Shown: positions 1 to 6,370, counted from the stretch's first letter. The stretch is DNA of 13,332 bases from GCA-2699445 sp032127075 (GCA_032127075.1 JAQAZZ010000005.1:1-13332); one strand, 5' to 3'. The notes: generated from the sequence alone by a model not told the origin. Program-made: numbers and translations.

Positions 1-738
1 ACCGCGCAGCTGCCCGGGCTGTCGCGGATGGTCCACTCCGGGCAGTCGCCGCGGGCCGGGATCGAGATCGGCCACACCATGCGGCTGGTCATGACGGTGA
101 TCACCCCCATCGCCATCGCCCTGTTCCTGACGGCGGAACCGTTGGCGGCACTGCTGTTCAACTACGGTGCGACCAGCGCCGAACAAGCACAGCAGCTCGG
201 CATAGTCATATCGATCTTCATGCTCGGGTTGCCCGCCTTCACGCTTTACTACATCCTGCAGCGGGGATGGTACGCCCGCGAGGACACCCGGACACCCTTC
301 TTCTTCGCCGTGCTGACCAACGCCATCATGGTCGCCCTTGCGCTGGCGGGCTTCTCGTCGGCCGGACCGGGTGCGACCCAGGTGAACGCCCTGGCCGTGG
401 CCTACTCGGCCGCGGCCATCGTCACCCTGGTCGTCGCCTGGCCGGTGCTGCAGCGCAGCTACGGCACCCTCGACTCCCGACGGACACTGTCGGTCCTGCT
501 GCGGCTGGCTGCGGCAGGATTTGCCGCACTCGTCGCAGAGGTGCTGGCCCTCGGAGTCCTGGGCTTCGGATTCCGGCTGGGAGAATCCAAGTTGGACGCA
601 TTGATCGACCTGGTCGCGAGTTCGGCGGTCATCCTCGTCGTCTTCATCCTCGTCGCCCGGCTGCTGCGAGTCGGCGAGTTGACCGAACTTCTGGAATGGA
701 CGGGCAAGCCGTTGCGGAAACTGGTGGGGCGGGGCTGA
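1..738 (+). CDS. murJ: Lipid II flippase MurJ (MviN), C-terminal part, 5' end outside window
   Basis: The frame is open from the first base, so the gene enters from the left; 245 residues are visible. It encodes the C-terminal half of a MATE-like/MOP-superfamily flippase that moves lipid II across the cytoplasmic membrane for peptidoglycan synthesis. The segment is almost wholly hydrophobic, with several membrane helices. The stretch around the motif LQRGWYAREDTRTPF (ORF residues about 85-99) is a conserved MurJ region, here followed by another helix pair. The protein stops shortly after its last helix with a short basic tail (GKPLRKLVGRG). In Mycobacterium the homologue Rv3910 continues into a cytoplasmic pseudokinase; here that part is the next, separate gene. 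An internal ATG at 28 opens a long ORF but is not the true start, because the homology continues upstream of it. Family assignment is confident from sequence and from the following gene order. Confidence 0.93.
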   Translation, partial: TAQLPGLSRMVHSGQSPRAGIEIGHTMRLVMTVITPIAIALFLTAEPLAALLFNYGATSAEQAQQLGIVISIFMLGLPAFTLYYILQRGWYAREDTRTPFFFAVLTNAIMVALALAGFSSAGPGATQVNALAVAYSAAAIVTLVVAWPVLQRSYGTLDSRRTLSVLLRLAAAGFAALVAEVLALGVLGFGFRLGESKLDALIDLVASSAVILVVFILVARLLRVGELTELLEWTGKPLRKLVGRG

Positions 739-768
739 TCTGCCTCGAGCCCAACGCCCGACGAAGGT

Positions 769-792
769 GAACGGCAGGTGAACTGCCCGTTC
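769..792 (+). terminator. Hairpin between murJ and the pseudokinase gene (possible terminator)
   Basis: GAACGGCAG (769-777) pairs with CTGCC-c-GTTC (783-792) around a 5-nt loop: 9 base pairs with one bulged C. It lies 30 nt after the murJ stop. There is no T-run after it, so it is at best one of the U-poor terminators common in high-GC actinobacteria, or an attenuating hairpin. The call rests on the inverted repeat alone. Confidence 0.35.
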
Positions 793-813
793 CGCCGACG
801 ACCCCTCGCCACC

Positions 814-819
814 TATGAT
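814..819 (+). promoter_or_regulatory. Candidate -10 element (TATGAT) for the pseudokinase gene
   Basis: TATGAT matches the housekeeping -10 consensus TATAAT at five of six positions. It sits 16 nt before the GTG start at 836, which would give a leader of roughly 8-10 nt. No convincing -35 hexamer is seen 16-18 bp upstream. There is also no Shine-Dalgarno sequence before the GTG, which fits a very short leader. It suggests that the gene can be transcribed independently of murJ. Confidence 0.4.
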
Positions 820-835
820 GCCTTAGCCTGTTGGG

Positions 836-2269
836 GTGGCACGTGGCGCGGAATCGGATGTTGCCGAGCGCCGCGTCGGCCGCTACCTCCTCGAGGATCT
901 TGTCACCGAGAACGCCGGAACAGCCCTATGGCGGGCCACTGACCCAGCCCTGCGGCGACCCGTAGGTGTCCGACTCGTCCCACTTGCAGACGATCGGGTC
1001 CCAGCCCTCCGCGAGGCAGCCGCACGAGCCGCACGGGTGCACGACCGCCGGCTGGTCCGCGTCCTCGATGTTGTGGATACCGCAGACCATCTGGGAATCG
1101 TCACCGAATGGGTCAACGGCGATTCCTGGACCGAGCTGTTGACGGAGCGCTGGAGTCCGCAGGAGGCCGCCATCGTTGCGCTCGAGGTGGGGCGGGCGCT
1201 GGAAAGCGCCCACGCCACCGGCGTCACGCACGGCCGGATCAGGCCGGATTCGGTGATGGTCACCGACACCCGCGAGGTGCGGCTGCGGGGCCTCGGCGTG
1301 GATGCCGTCCTGTGGGGTGTGGAACCGGTCGGCGACCCCTGGCGGGCTGACCTCAACGGCGTGGGTGCACTGCTCTACGCCGGTCTGACGAAACGCTGGC
1401 CCGGCTCTGAGCGGGTCGTCGGCCTGCGTCCTGCCCCAGTGCTGCACGGGCACACCCAAGCCCCCTCGGCGCTGGTACCTGACATCGACGGGGAGTTGGA
1501 TCGGATCATCGCCAGGTCGCTGGTGATGGCCCGCACGCCGGACGGGACCGAGGACTACACCAGTGTCGGCGAGTGCGTGCACGCCCTGGAAGACGTCATG
1601 AGCCAACTCGGCTCGGCGGATGGCCAGGCCCATCGGGCGCAAGACGCCCAGAACGCGACAGATCGACTGCTGGGGCGGTTGGGCACCGTCGCCGTCGTGG
1701 TGCTGGCAATGGCGGGGATGGGTCTGCTGCTGTGGCAGCTGACTATCGGGCGCTCCGACGTCGCCTCCTCCGACGCGGCAGCCGTGGCCTCGGCCTTCGA
1801 GCCGTTGTCCACCCCGCAGCCCCCGATTCCGGAGGGCCCGTTCCCCATAGTGGCGGCAAGGGACTTCGACCCTGATGGCGACGGCCGGGAGAACCCCAAG
1901 CAGGTCAAACTCGCCTACGACGGCGACAAGTCCACAGCCTGGCGGACGCAGTCCTACCCGACGTCGGAGCCGGACGGCAGCGCTGGAGTGGGCGTCGTCT
2001 TCGACCTGGGTGCAGTGCGCCCCGTCCGGGCGATTGACCTGAAGCTGGCCGGGGCCGGGGCAGACTTCAAGATCGCCACGACGACGGAGAGCAAAGCCCG
2101 ATCAGCGAAATTCCGCACGGTGGTGGACATCACCGGGGCTGGCGACAAGATCAACGTGCGCACGCCTCGCGCCATCAACGCCCGCTTCGTACTGGTGAAA
2201 CTGACGCGGCTGCCGTTTGACGGCCAGAGCTACTCGGGAGGGTTGCGCGAAGTGACCATCCTCGGCTGA
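836..2269 (+). CDS. Membrane pseudokinase with extracytoplasmic discoidin-like domain (MviN C-terminal type)
   Basis: A 477-residue protein in three parts. Residues about 15-255 resemble a PknB-type Ser/Thr kinase fold, but the catalytic residues are gone: the HRDLKPxN loop reads HGRIRPDS (132-139), the DFG position reads GLGVD (152-156), the ATP-binding lysine region reads VGVRLV (43-48), and no glycine-rich loop is visible. A single membrane helix follows (about 280-303), then an outside domain (about 335-477) with FDPDGDG and DGDKSTAWRT motifs, typical of galactose-binding/discoidin-like folds. The same pseudokinase plus outer domain is the C-terminal half of mycobacterial MurJ (Rv3910), where the phosphorylated pseudokinase binds the FHA protein FhaA and restrains peptidoglycan synthesis. 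A similar scaffold role is inferred here. GTG 836 is the first possible start, since an in-frame TAG lies at 824-826. An active kinase is very unlikely. Confidence 0.85.
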   Translation: MARGAESDVAERRVGRYLLEDLVTENAGTALWRATDPALRRPVGVRLVPLADDRVPALREAAARAARVHDRRLVRVLDVVDTADHLGIVTEWVNGDSWTELLTERWSPQEAAIVALEVGRALESAHATGVTHGRIRPDSVMVTDTREVRLRGLGVDAVLWGVEPVGDPWRADLNGVGALLYAGLTKRWPGSERVVGLRPAPVLHGHTQAPSALVPDIDGELDRIIARSLVMARTPDGTEDYTSVGECVHALEDVMSQLGSADGQAHRAQDAQNATDRLLGRLGTVAVVVLAMAGMGLLLWQLTIGRSDVASSDAAAVASAFEPLSTPQPPIPEGPFPIVAARDFDPDGDGRENPKQVKLAYDGDKSTAWRTQSYPTSEPDGSAGVGVVFDLGAVRPVRAIDLKLAGAGADFKIATTTESKARSAKFRTVVDITGAGDKINVRTPRAINARFVLVKLTRLPFDGQSYSGGLREVTILG

Positions 2270-2312
2270 GACATGGCGGGACGGGACAGCACGGGCCGGG
2301 CCTGATTCCGCG

Positions 2313-2318
2313 TAGTCT
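2313..2318 (+). promoter_or_regulatory. Candidate -10 element (TAGTCT) for sigM, near-leaderless
   Basis: TAGTCT fits the actinobacterial TANNNT -10 pattern and ends 10 nt before the sigM ATG, so transcription would begin about 3-5 nt before the start codon. No Shine-Dalgarno sequence precedes the ATG (cgaccctgcg), which agrees with leaderless translation. I did not find a convincing ECF-type autoregulatory promoter in the 59-nt gap. Confidence 0.33.
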
Positions 2319-2328
2319 CGACCCTGCG

Positions 2329-2940
2329 ATGACTGATCCTGACTCCGTGACCGACGAGGAACTCCTTGCCGCTCACATAGCCGGAGACGCGGAGGCCTTC
2401 GGCGAACTATTCCGACGCCAGTCGGACCGGCTCTGGGCGGTCGCGCTGCGCACGTGCCGAGATCGGGAGGATGCCGCCGACGCCCTGCAGGACGCCATGA
2501 TCTCCGCCTTCCGCCGCGCGGAGACCTTCCGGGGGACCGCCAAGGTGAGCACATGGCTGCACCGCATCGTGGTCAACGCGTGCCTGGATCGACTGCGGCA
2601 CCGCAAGGCGAAGGCGACAGTGCCGCTGCCCGACGCCGAGGCCGACATGGGCACACCGGACCGGCGCGATCGGATCTCGGAGCATGTAACGCGGATGACT
2701 GTGATGGCAGCGGTGGCCCGACTGCCCGACGAGCAGCGGCTGGCCCTGACGCTGGTGGACCTCGAGGGCTGGTCCGTGGACGACGCCGCCCAGATTCTGG
2801 GAGTCCCCCCCGGGACGGTGAAGAGCCGTTGTTTCCGCGGCCGCGCCCGGTTGTACGCCGCCCTGCGGAACCACGAAGAGACAGTGGACGTCCCACCCGA
2901 TGTGACCGGCGGTCCGGCAAGTCCCAAGGCAGGTGAGTGA
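2329..2940 (+). CDS. sigM: ECF RNA polymerase sigma factor SigM
   Basis: A 203-residue group 4 (ECF) sigma factor. Region 2 (about 22-92) contains DREDAADALQDAMISAF and the STWLHRIVVNACLDRLR helix that binds the -10 element. Region 4 (about 125-180) contains LPDEQRLALTLVDLEGWS followed by the helix-turn-helix AAQILGVPPGTVKSR, which reads the -35 element. Length and layout are normal for the family. Its place after the MviN pseudokinase gene and before an overlapping transmembrane anti-sigma gene and trxB-trxA matches mycobacterial sigM (Rv3911), which controls late-stage envelope and secretion genes. That the targets are the same here is inference. The gene ends at a TGA that overlaps the next start, so the two products are probably made in a coupled way. 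Confidence 0.9.
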   Translation: MTDPDSVTDEELLAAHIAGDAEAFGELFRRQSDRLWAVALRTCRDREDAADALQDAMISAFRRAETFRGTAKVSTWLHRIVVNACLDRLRHRKAKATVPLPDAEADMGTPDRRDRISEHVTRMTVMAAVARLPDEQRLALTLVDLEGWSVDDAAQILGVPPGTVKSRCFRGRARLYAALRNHEETVDVPPDVTGGPASPKAGE

Positions 2941-3581
2941 TGACGCACGACGACGCCGGGATTCAGCGCGATATCAGCGAGTTGCTCGCCAGCCAGCCCC
3001 CGGAAGCCCTGCCCGAAGACGTCCGGGACGCCGTCTCAGCGGCATTGCGCCGGGAACAGGCCCGCCGGGCATCCCGCACCTCCCGGCACCGCCGCTGGAT
3101 GCTGCCCGCCGTGGCCGCAGCCGCAGTGGCCGTGCTCGCCGGAACGGTGCTGCTGCCGCAGTTGGGCTCCCAGCAGCCCGTTCCCATGGCGGCCGCCCAG
3201 TGCCGCGTCACGGTGCAGCCGGACAGCGACCTAACCCCGGTGGTGCACGCCACCGGAACGCAGTACACGCAGGCCGCCTTCGATACCGAGACCCGGCGGC
3301 TGCTGGCCGAAACCAGGCCATGCCCGGCGGACGCTCCCGGGGCCGCGGAGGCTGTCGAGGCCCCCCGCGATGCCTCCCCGGCCCGCAACGCCGCCTTGCC
3401 GGACCTGTCGCAGTGCTTGTGGTCGATCATCCCGGGAGAGCCCGTAGTGGCCGTCGATCGAGCCAGGTACAACGGTGAGGAGGTGCTGGTCGCCGTCGTG
3501 GCATCCTCACCCAACCTTGCGTTGGTCGTGGACTGCTCGCCGCCGCCGGCCACGGTGATGTATCGCACAGACCTGCCCTGA
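2937..3581 (+). CDS. Transmembrane anti-sigma-M factor (RsmA-like)
   Basis: A protein of 214 residues from GTG 2937, or 213 from ATG 2940; both starts overlap the sigM stop, and AAGG/AGG sequences lie at usable distances from each, so the choice is open. The N-terminal cytosolic part (about 8-45) carries the ISELLAS...LPEDVRDAVSAALR pattern seen in actinobacterial anti-sigma factors. One membrane helix follows (about 55-76), then an outside domain of about 135 residues with four cysteines (89, 129, 160, 200) ending in a conserved-looking VVDCSPPPATVMYRTDLP stretch. There is no HxxxCxxC zinc motif, so it is not a ZAS-type redox anti-sigma. Position and topology match mycobacterial Rv3912 (RsmA), which holds SigM at the membrane. 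The name rsmA is avoided here because it also denotes an rRNA methylase. Confidence 0.8.
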   Translation: MMTHDDAGIQRDISELLASQPPEALPEDVRDAVSAALRREQARRASRTSRHRRWMLPAVAAAAVAVLAGTVLLPQLGSQQPVPMAAAQCRVTVQPDSDLTPVVHATGTQYTQAAFDTETRRLLAETRPCPADAPGAAEAVEAPRDASPARNAALPDLSQCLWSIIPGEPVVAVDRARYNGEEVLVAVVASSPNLALVVDCSPPPATVMYRTDLP

Positions 3582-3590
3582 CCCGACTGC

Positions 3591-3617
3591 GGAATGTTCC
3601 GGTGGTCAACCGGTGTT
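3591..3617 (+). promoter_or_regulatory. SigR/SigH-type ECF promoter for trxB-trxA (GGAAT-N19-GTT)
   Basis: GGAAT (3591-3595) and GTT (3615-3617) are 19 bp apart, matching the published GGAAT-N18/19-GTT consensus of the thiol-stress sigma factors SigR (Streptomyces) and SigH (Mycobacterium), for which trxB is a classical target. The site lies 53 nt before the trxB start. The spacer contains the inverted repeat CCGGT-ggtca-ACCGG (3599-3613). A second, housekeeping-like -10 candidate TAGGAT lies at 3636-3641 without a clear -35. The match is by eye against the consensus. Confidence 0.62.
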
Positions 3618-3669
3618 GGATGGTGCAGACCTCGTTAGGATCAAGTCCACACCATTCAGGGGACGATCA

Positions 3670-4611
3670 GTGAGCGACATAAGAAATCTCATCATCATCG
3701 GTTCCGGACCGGCGGGCTACACCGCCGCGCTGTATGCCGCCCGCGACCAACTGCAGCCCTTGTTGTTCGAGGGCGCTGTCACCGCCGGCGGTGCCCTGAT
3801 GAACACCACCGAGGTGGAGAACTTCCCCGGCTTCCCCGAAGGCATCATGGGCCCCGAACTCATGATGAACATGAAGTCCCAGGCGGAGCGTTTCGGAGCC
3901 GAACTGGTGACCGACGATGTGACCGCGGTGAAGTTGGACGGCGATGTCAAGGTCGTCACCGACGGCTCCGGCAATGAGCACCGGGCCCGGGCCGTGATCC
4001 TGGCCATGGGTTCCGGCTACCGCGAACTCGGCATCCCCGGGGAGAAGGAACTGAGCGGTCATGGCGTGTCCTGGTGCGCGACGTGTGACGGGTTCTTCTT
4101 CAAGGGGCAACAGATTGCCGTGGTCGGCGGCGGTGATTCCGCGATGGAGGAGGCGACCTTCCTGACCAAGTTCGCCGACCGGGTCATTGTGATCCACCGG
4201 CGCGACGAACTGCGGGCCAGCAGGATCATGGCCGAACGGGCGATGAAGGATCCGAAGATCGAATTCCTGTGGGATTCCGAGGTCGTGTCAGCCCAAGGGG
4301 AGACCACCCTCACCGGCGTGACCGTGCGCAACGTGAAGACGGGACAGACCAGTGAACTTCCCGTGACCGGTCTGTTCATCGCGATCGGACATGATCCTCG
4401 CTCCGACCTGGTCCGCGACCAGGTCGGCCTCGACCCCGACGGCTACGTCCTGGTCGAATCCCCCACCACCGCTACCTCGGCATCCGGTGTGTTCGCCTGT
4501 GGCGACCTGGTGGACCACACCTACCGACAGGCGATCACCGCCGCGGGGACGGGGTGCGCCGCCGCTCTCGACGCGGAGCGCTTCCTCGCTGATCAAGAAG
4601 ACTCCGGTTGA
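3670..4611 (+). CDS. trxB: Thioredoxin-disulfide reductase (NADPH, FAD)
   Basis: A 313-residue low-molecular-weight thioredoxin reductase that passes electrons from NADPH through FAD to thioredoxin in the cytoplasm. It shows the FAD-binding GSGPAGYTAALYAAR (11-25), the redox-active Cys136-Ala-Thr-Cys139, the NADPH-binding GGGDSAMEEATFL (153-165) with HRRDE (176-180), and the C-terminal FAD motif FACGDLVDHTYRQAITAAGTG (275-295). The open frame reaches back to GTG 3613, but GTG 3670 is chosen because AGGGGA lies 6 nt before it and because the family starts just before the NLIIIGSGPAG strand. The SigR/SigH-type promoter also falls around 3591-3617, so the longer start would lie inside it. trxA follows after 89 nt. 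Confidence 0.95.
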   Translation: MSDIRNLIIIGSGPAGYTAALYAARDQLQPLLFEGAVTAGGALMNTTEVENFPGFPEGIMGPELMMNMKSQAERFGAELVTDDVTAVKLDGDVKVVTDGSGNEHRARAVILAMGSGYRELGIPGEKELSGHGVSWCATCDGFFFKGQQIAVVGGGDSAMEEATFLTKFADRVIVIHRRDELRASRIMAERAMKDPKIEFLWDSEVVSAQGETTLTGVTVRNVKTGQTSELPVTGLFIAIGHDPRSDLVRDQVGLDPDGYVLVESPTTATSASGVFACGDLVDHTYRQAITAAGTGCAAALDAERFLADQEDSG

Positions 4612-4654
4612 GCCGCGGCACCTCGCCGACTCACACGATCGGTCGGGGTGTCGC

Positions 4655-4670
4655 AGGCGACTTGTCGCCT
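4655..4670. promoter_or_regulatory. 7-bp inverted repeat (AGGCGACTTGTCGCCT) upstream of trxA
   Basis: Perfect 7-bp arms AGGCGAC/GTCGCCT are separated by TT. A third GTCGC copy lies directly upstream (4650-4654). The repeat overlaps a TANNNT-like hexamer TAGTGT (4670-4675) and ends 18 nt before the trxA Shine-Dalgarno. No T-run follows, so a terminator is unlikely. A protein operator or an RNA hairpin that adjusts the trxB to trxA ratio is possible, but function is unproven. Confidence 0.35.
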
Positions 4671-4700
4671 AGTGTTATCCGCAGAACAAAGGAGAATGCC

Positions 4701-5027
4701 GTGGGCAACCACACGACGACCGTCACCGATGCTTCCTTCACCCAGGACGTGCTGCAGTCGGACAAGCCTGTGATCGTCGATTTCTGGGCAGAATGGTGCG
4801 GGCCCTGCAAGATGATCGCACCCGTGCTGGAGGAGATCGCCGAAACCCACGGCGACAAGATCACCGTGGCCAAGTTGAACGTGGACGAGAATCCGCAGAC
4901 CCCGGCGAGCTACGGCGTGGTGTCCATCCCCACCCTGAACGTCTACCGGGGCGGCAAAATAGTGAAGCAGATCATCGGCGCGAAGCCGAAGCAGACCCTG
5001 CTGAAGGACCTGGCAGAGTTCCTGTGA
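4701..5027 (+). CDS. trxA: Thioredoxin
   Basis: A 108-residue cytosolic thioredoxin, the substrate of the adjacent TrxB and a general protein disulfide reductant. It has the active site Trp32-Cys33-Gly34-Pro35-Cys36 in the standard VDFWAEWCGPC context, the VAKLNVDENP turn (56-65), and the cis-proline in SIPT (Pro77). The length is normal. GTG 4701 is chosen because AAAGGAGA ends 5 nt before it and the protein then begins at the usual N-terminus; the open frame extends upstream to 4608 without any family homology. The cwlM start overlaps the stop codon by 4 nt (GTGA), so the two genes are probably translated in a coupled way. Expression likely follows the SigR/SigH-type promoter before trxB. 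Confidence 0.95.
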   Translation: MGNHTTTVTDASFTQDVLQSDKPVIVDFWAEWCGPCKMIAPVLEEIAETHGDKITVAKLNVDENPQTPASYGVVSIPTLNVYRGGKIVKQIIGAKPKQTLLKDLAEFL

Positions 5028-6193
5028 CAAGCGACTCCCCTCTTGTCGCCGCCATGGTGATGAGACGGGGCGACCGGGGTCCCGCGGTGGCAGAGGTACG
5101 GGCGCGGCTCGCGCGCCTGGGACTGCTGCCCGGTTCCCGCTTCGCCGCGGAGCACGCCGGGGAGGACCGGCTGCGCGCCGGACCGCTGTCCGATGTGCAG
5201 GAGCCGGCAGAGTGGGACACGACGCAACTGATCAGCGCGGAGTTCGACGAGTCGGTCGAGTCGGCTGTGCGCGCCTTCCAGCAGGCTCGGGGAATCACGG
5301 TCGACGGCATCGTGGGCCCGGAGACATTCCGCCGGCTGGAGGAGGCTCGTTGGCGGTTGGGGGACCGGATCCTGTCGTACGCTGCGGCCCATCCCACCGT
5401 CGGAGAAGACGTCCTGGAACTGCAGCGGCGTCTCAGTGCCATGGGATTCTCCTGCGGCAAGGAGGACGGCCACCTGGGTCCCAGCACGGATCACGCCGTC
5501 AGGGAGTTCCAACAGAACACCGGTATCGTGCCGGACGGCGTCTGCGGGCCGGCGACGTTCCGGGCACTGGACCAGCTGCGGCGTACGGTGGGCCACGAAT
5601 CCAGCCACAACGTCAGAGAGCGCCATTCGCTGGAGCAGATGCGGACCGGTGTGCGCGGCAAGGTCATCGTGCTGGACCCTTCGGTACCCGAGGGTGCCGA
5701 AGCGGCCGCGGCGGTGTGCGCGGACCTGGTGGCCCGGATAGAGGGCAAGTTGACGGCGCTGGGCACTCGCATCGTCTTGACTCGTCGGGCATCTGAAACC
5801 GCAACAGCGGCTGACGGCGAGGCCAGTCGGGCACGGTTCTGCAACAGCGTCGGCGCGGACCTGGTCATCGGCCTGTCCGTCAACCACGGCCCTGACCAGA
5901 GCGCGGGGGTGGGGACGTTCTACTACGGCCAGGACAACGGCGTGGTGTCGGTCCCGGGCCAACTGGCTGCCCACATGATGCTGGAGGGCATCGCCGAAAA
6001 AACCGATCTGGCCGGCGGTGTAGAACACCGGCGCACCTGGGATCTGCTGCGGCTCACCCGGATGCCGGCGGTCCGAGTGCAGTGCGGCAACACCGCACAC
6101 CCCGAAGACGCCCGCCGATTGGCCGATCCGGAGTTCACCGAAGCGCTGGCGCGTTCCATCGCCGAATCGGTCGTGCGCTTCTTCTCACCCTGA
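5024..6193 (+). CDS. cwlM: CwlM: amidase_3-like peptidoglycan regulator lacking catalytic residues
   Basis: A 389-residue protein with no signal peptide. Two peptidoglycan-binding_1 domains come first: about 14-107, interrupted by an insertion at about 37-73, and about 124-185, each with the FQQxxGI...DG..GP.TF motif. An N-acetylmuramoyl-L-alanine amidase_3 fold follows (about 212-388). The zinc and catalytic positions are replaced: DPGHGG reads DPSVPEG (218-224), the second His (SIHAN) is Ser285 (GLSVN), and the catalytic Glu (VEAGF/VExGF) is Gln353 (VRVQCGN). This agrees with mycobacterial CwlM, a cytoplasmic regulator that activates MurA when phosphorylated by PknB and also contacts MurJ and FhaA. 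GTG 5024 overlaps the trxA stop (GTGA); ATG 5054 is an alternative without a ribosome-binding site. The protein ends just after the amidase fold. The trxA-cwlM order matches Rv3914-Rv3915. Confidence 0.87.
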   Translation: MTSDSPLVAAMVMRRGDRGPAVAEVRARLARLGLLPGSRFAAEHAGEDRLRAGPLSDVQEPAEWDTTQLISAEFDESVESAVRAFQQARGITVDGIVGPETFRRLEEARWRLGDRILSYAAAHPTVGEDVLELQRRLSAMGFSCGKEDGHLGPSTDHAVREFQQNTGIVPDGVCGPATFRALDQLRRTVGHESSHNVRERHSLEQMRTGVRGKVIVLDPSVPEGAEAAAAVCADLVARIEGKLTALGTRIVLTRRASETATAADGEASRARFCNSVGADLVIGLSVNHGPDQSAGVGTFYYGQDNGVVSVPGQLAAHMMLEGIAEKTDLAGGVEHRRTWDLLRLTRMPAVRVQCGNTAHPEDARRLADPEFTEALARSIAESVVRFFSP

Positions 6194-6208
6194 TCAGGTC
6201 GGCCGGGC

Positions 6209-6358
6209 TCAGCCGGAATACCTGTCGCGCGCCAACTCCTCGCGGTAGCTGGTGTCCGGCCGCCGATGCAGGACGGACCACGTGAAGCCGCTGACGATTC
6301 CGAGCGCGAAGGCCGACAACACCCACACCAGTGCGCGGGTTGGGATTCTGCTGTCCAC
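6209..6358 (-). CDS. Small single-pass membrane protein, 49 residues, function unknown
   Basis: A minus-strand frame of 49 codons from GTG 6358 to TGA 6209. It has a short basic N-terminus (VDSRIPTR), a clear membrane helix at about 9-30 (ALVWVLSAFALGIVSGF), then a positively charged start of the tail (HRRPD) and a polar C-terminus, YREELARDRYSG. Nearly all third codon positions are G or C, as in the neighbouring genes, and an in-frame stop lies directly upstream (6359-6361), so the start is fixed near GTG 6358. A TACGAT hexamer lies 6 nt before the GTG, as expected for a leaderless transcript. The gene converges on cwlM with 15 nt between the stops and diverges from the aminotransferase gene. 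The basic flanks suggest an N-out or N-in single anchor; I cannot decide which. I do not recognise a family. Confidence 0.6.
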   Translation of the reverse strand: MDSRIPTRALVWVLSAFALGIVSGFTWSVLHRRPDTSYREELARDRYSG

Positions 6359-6364
6359 TCAGGC

Positions 6365-6370
6365 ATCGTA
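6365..6370 (-). promoter_or_regulatory. Leaderless-type -10 (TACGAT, minus strand) for the 49-residue protein
   Basis: Read on the minus strand, TACGAT is followed by six nucleotides (gcctga) and then the GTG start, so transcription would begin at or next to the start codon. The hexamer fits TANNNT and differs from TATAAT at two positions. No clear -35 is seen. The arrangement also means that the aminotransferase promoter must share the 66-nt divergent gap; I could not point to a good -10 for that gene. Confidence 0.4.

Noticed and set aside
4793..5023. An N-terminal extension of CwlM reading back through trxA
   Set aside because: The extension is the shadow of trxA in another frame and has no homology. 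GTG 5024, overlapping the trxA stop, is the natural start.
6189..6198. Palindrome CCTGATCAGG over the cwlM stop as a terminator
   Set aside because: It has no loop and no T-run, and the following CCGG repeats are too short to form a convincing stem.
6275..6288. A fourth parS-like site (GGACCACGTGAAGC)
   Set aside because: Three of 14 positions differ from the parS consensus, including two in one arm. It probably reflects only a chance CACGTG core inside the small membrane-protein gene.
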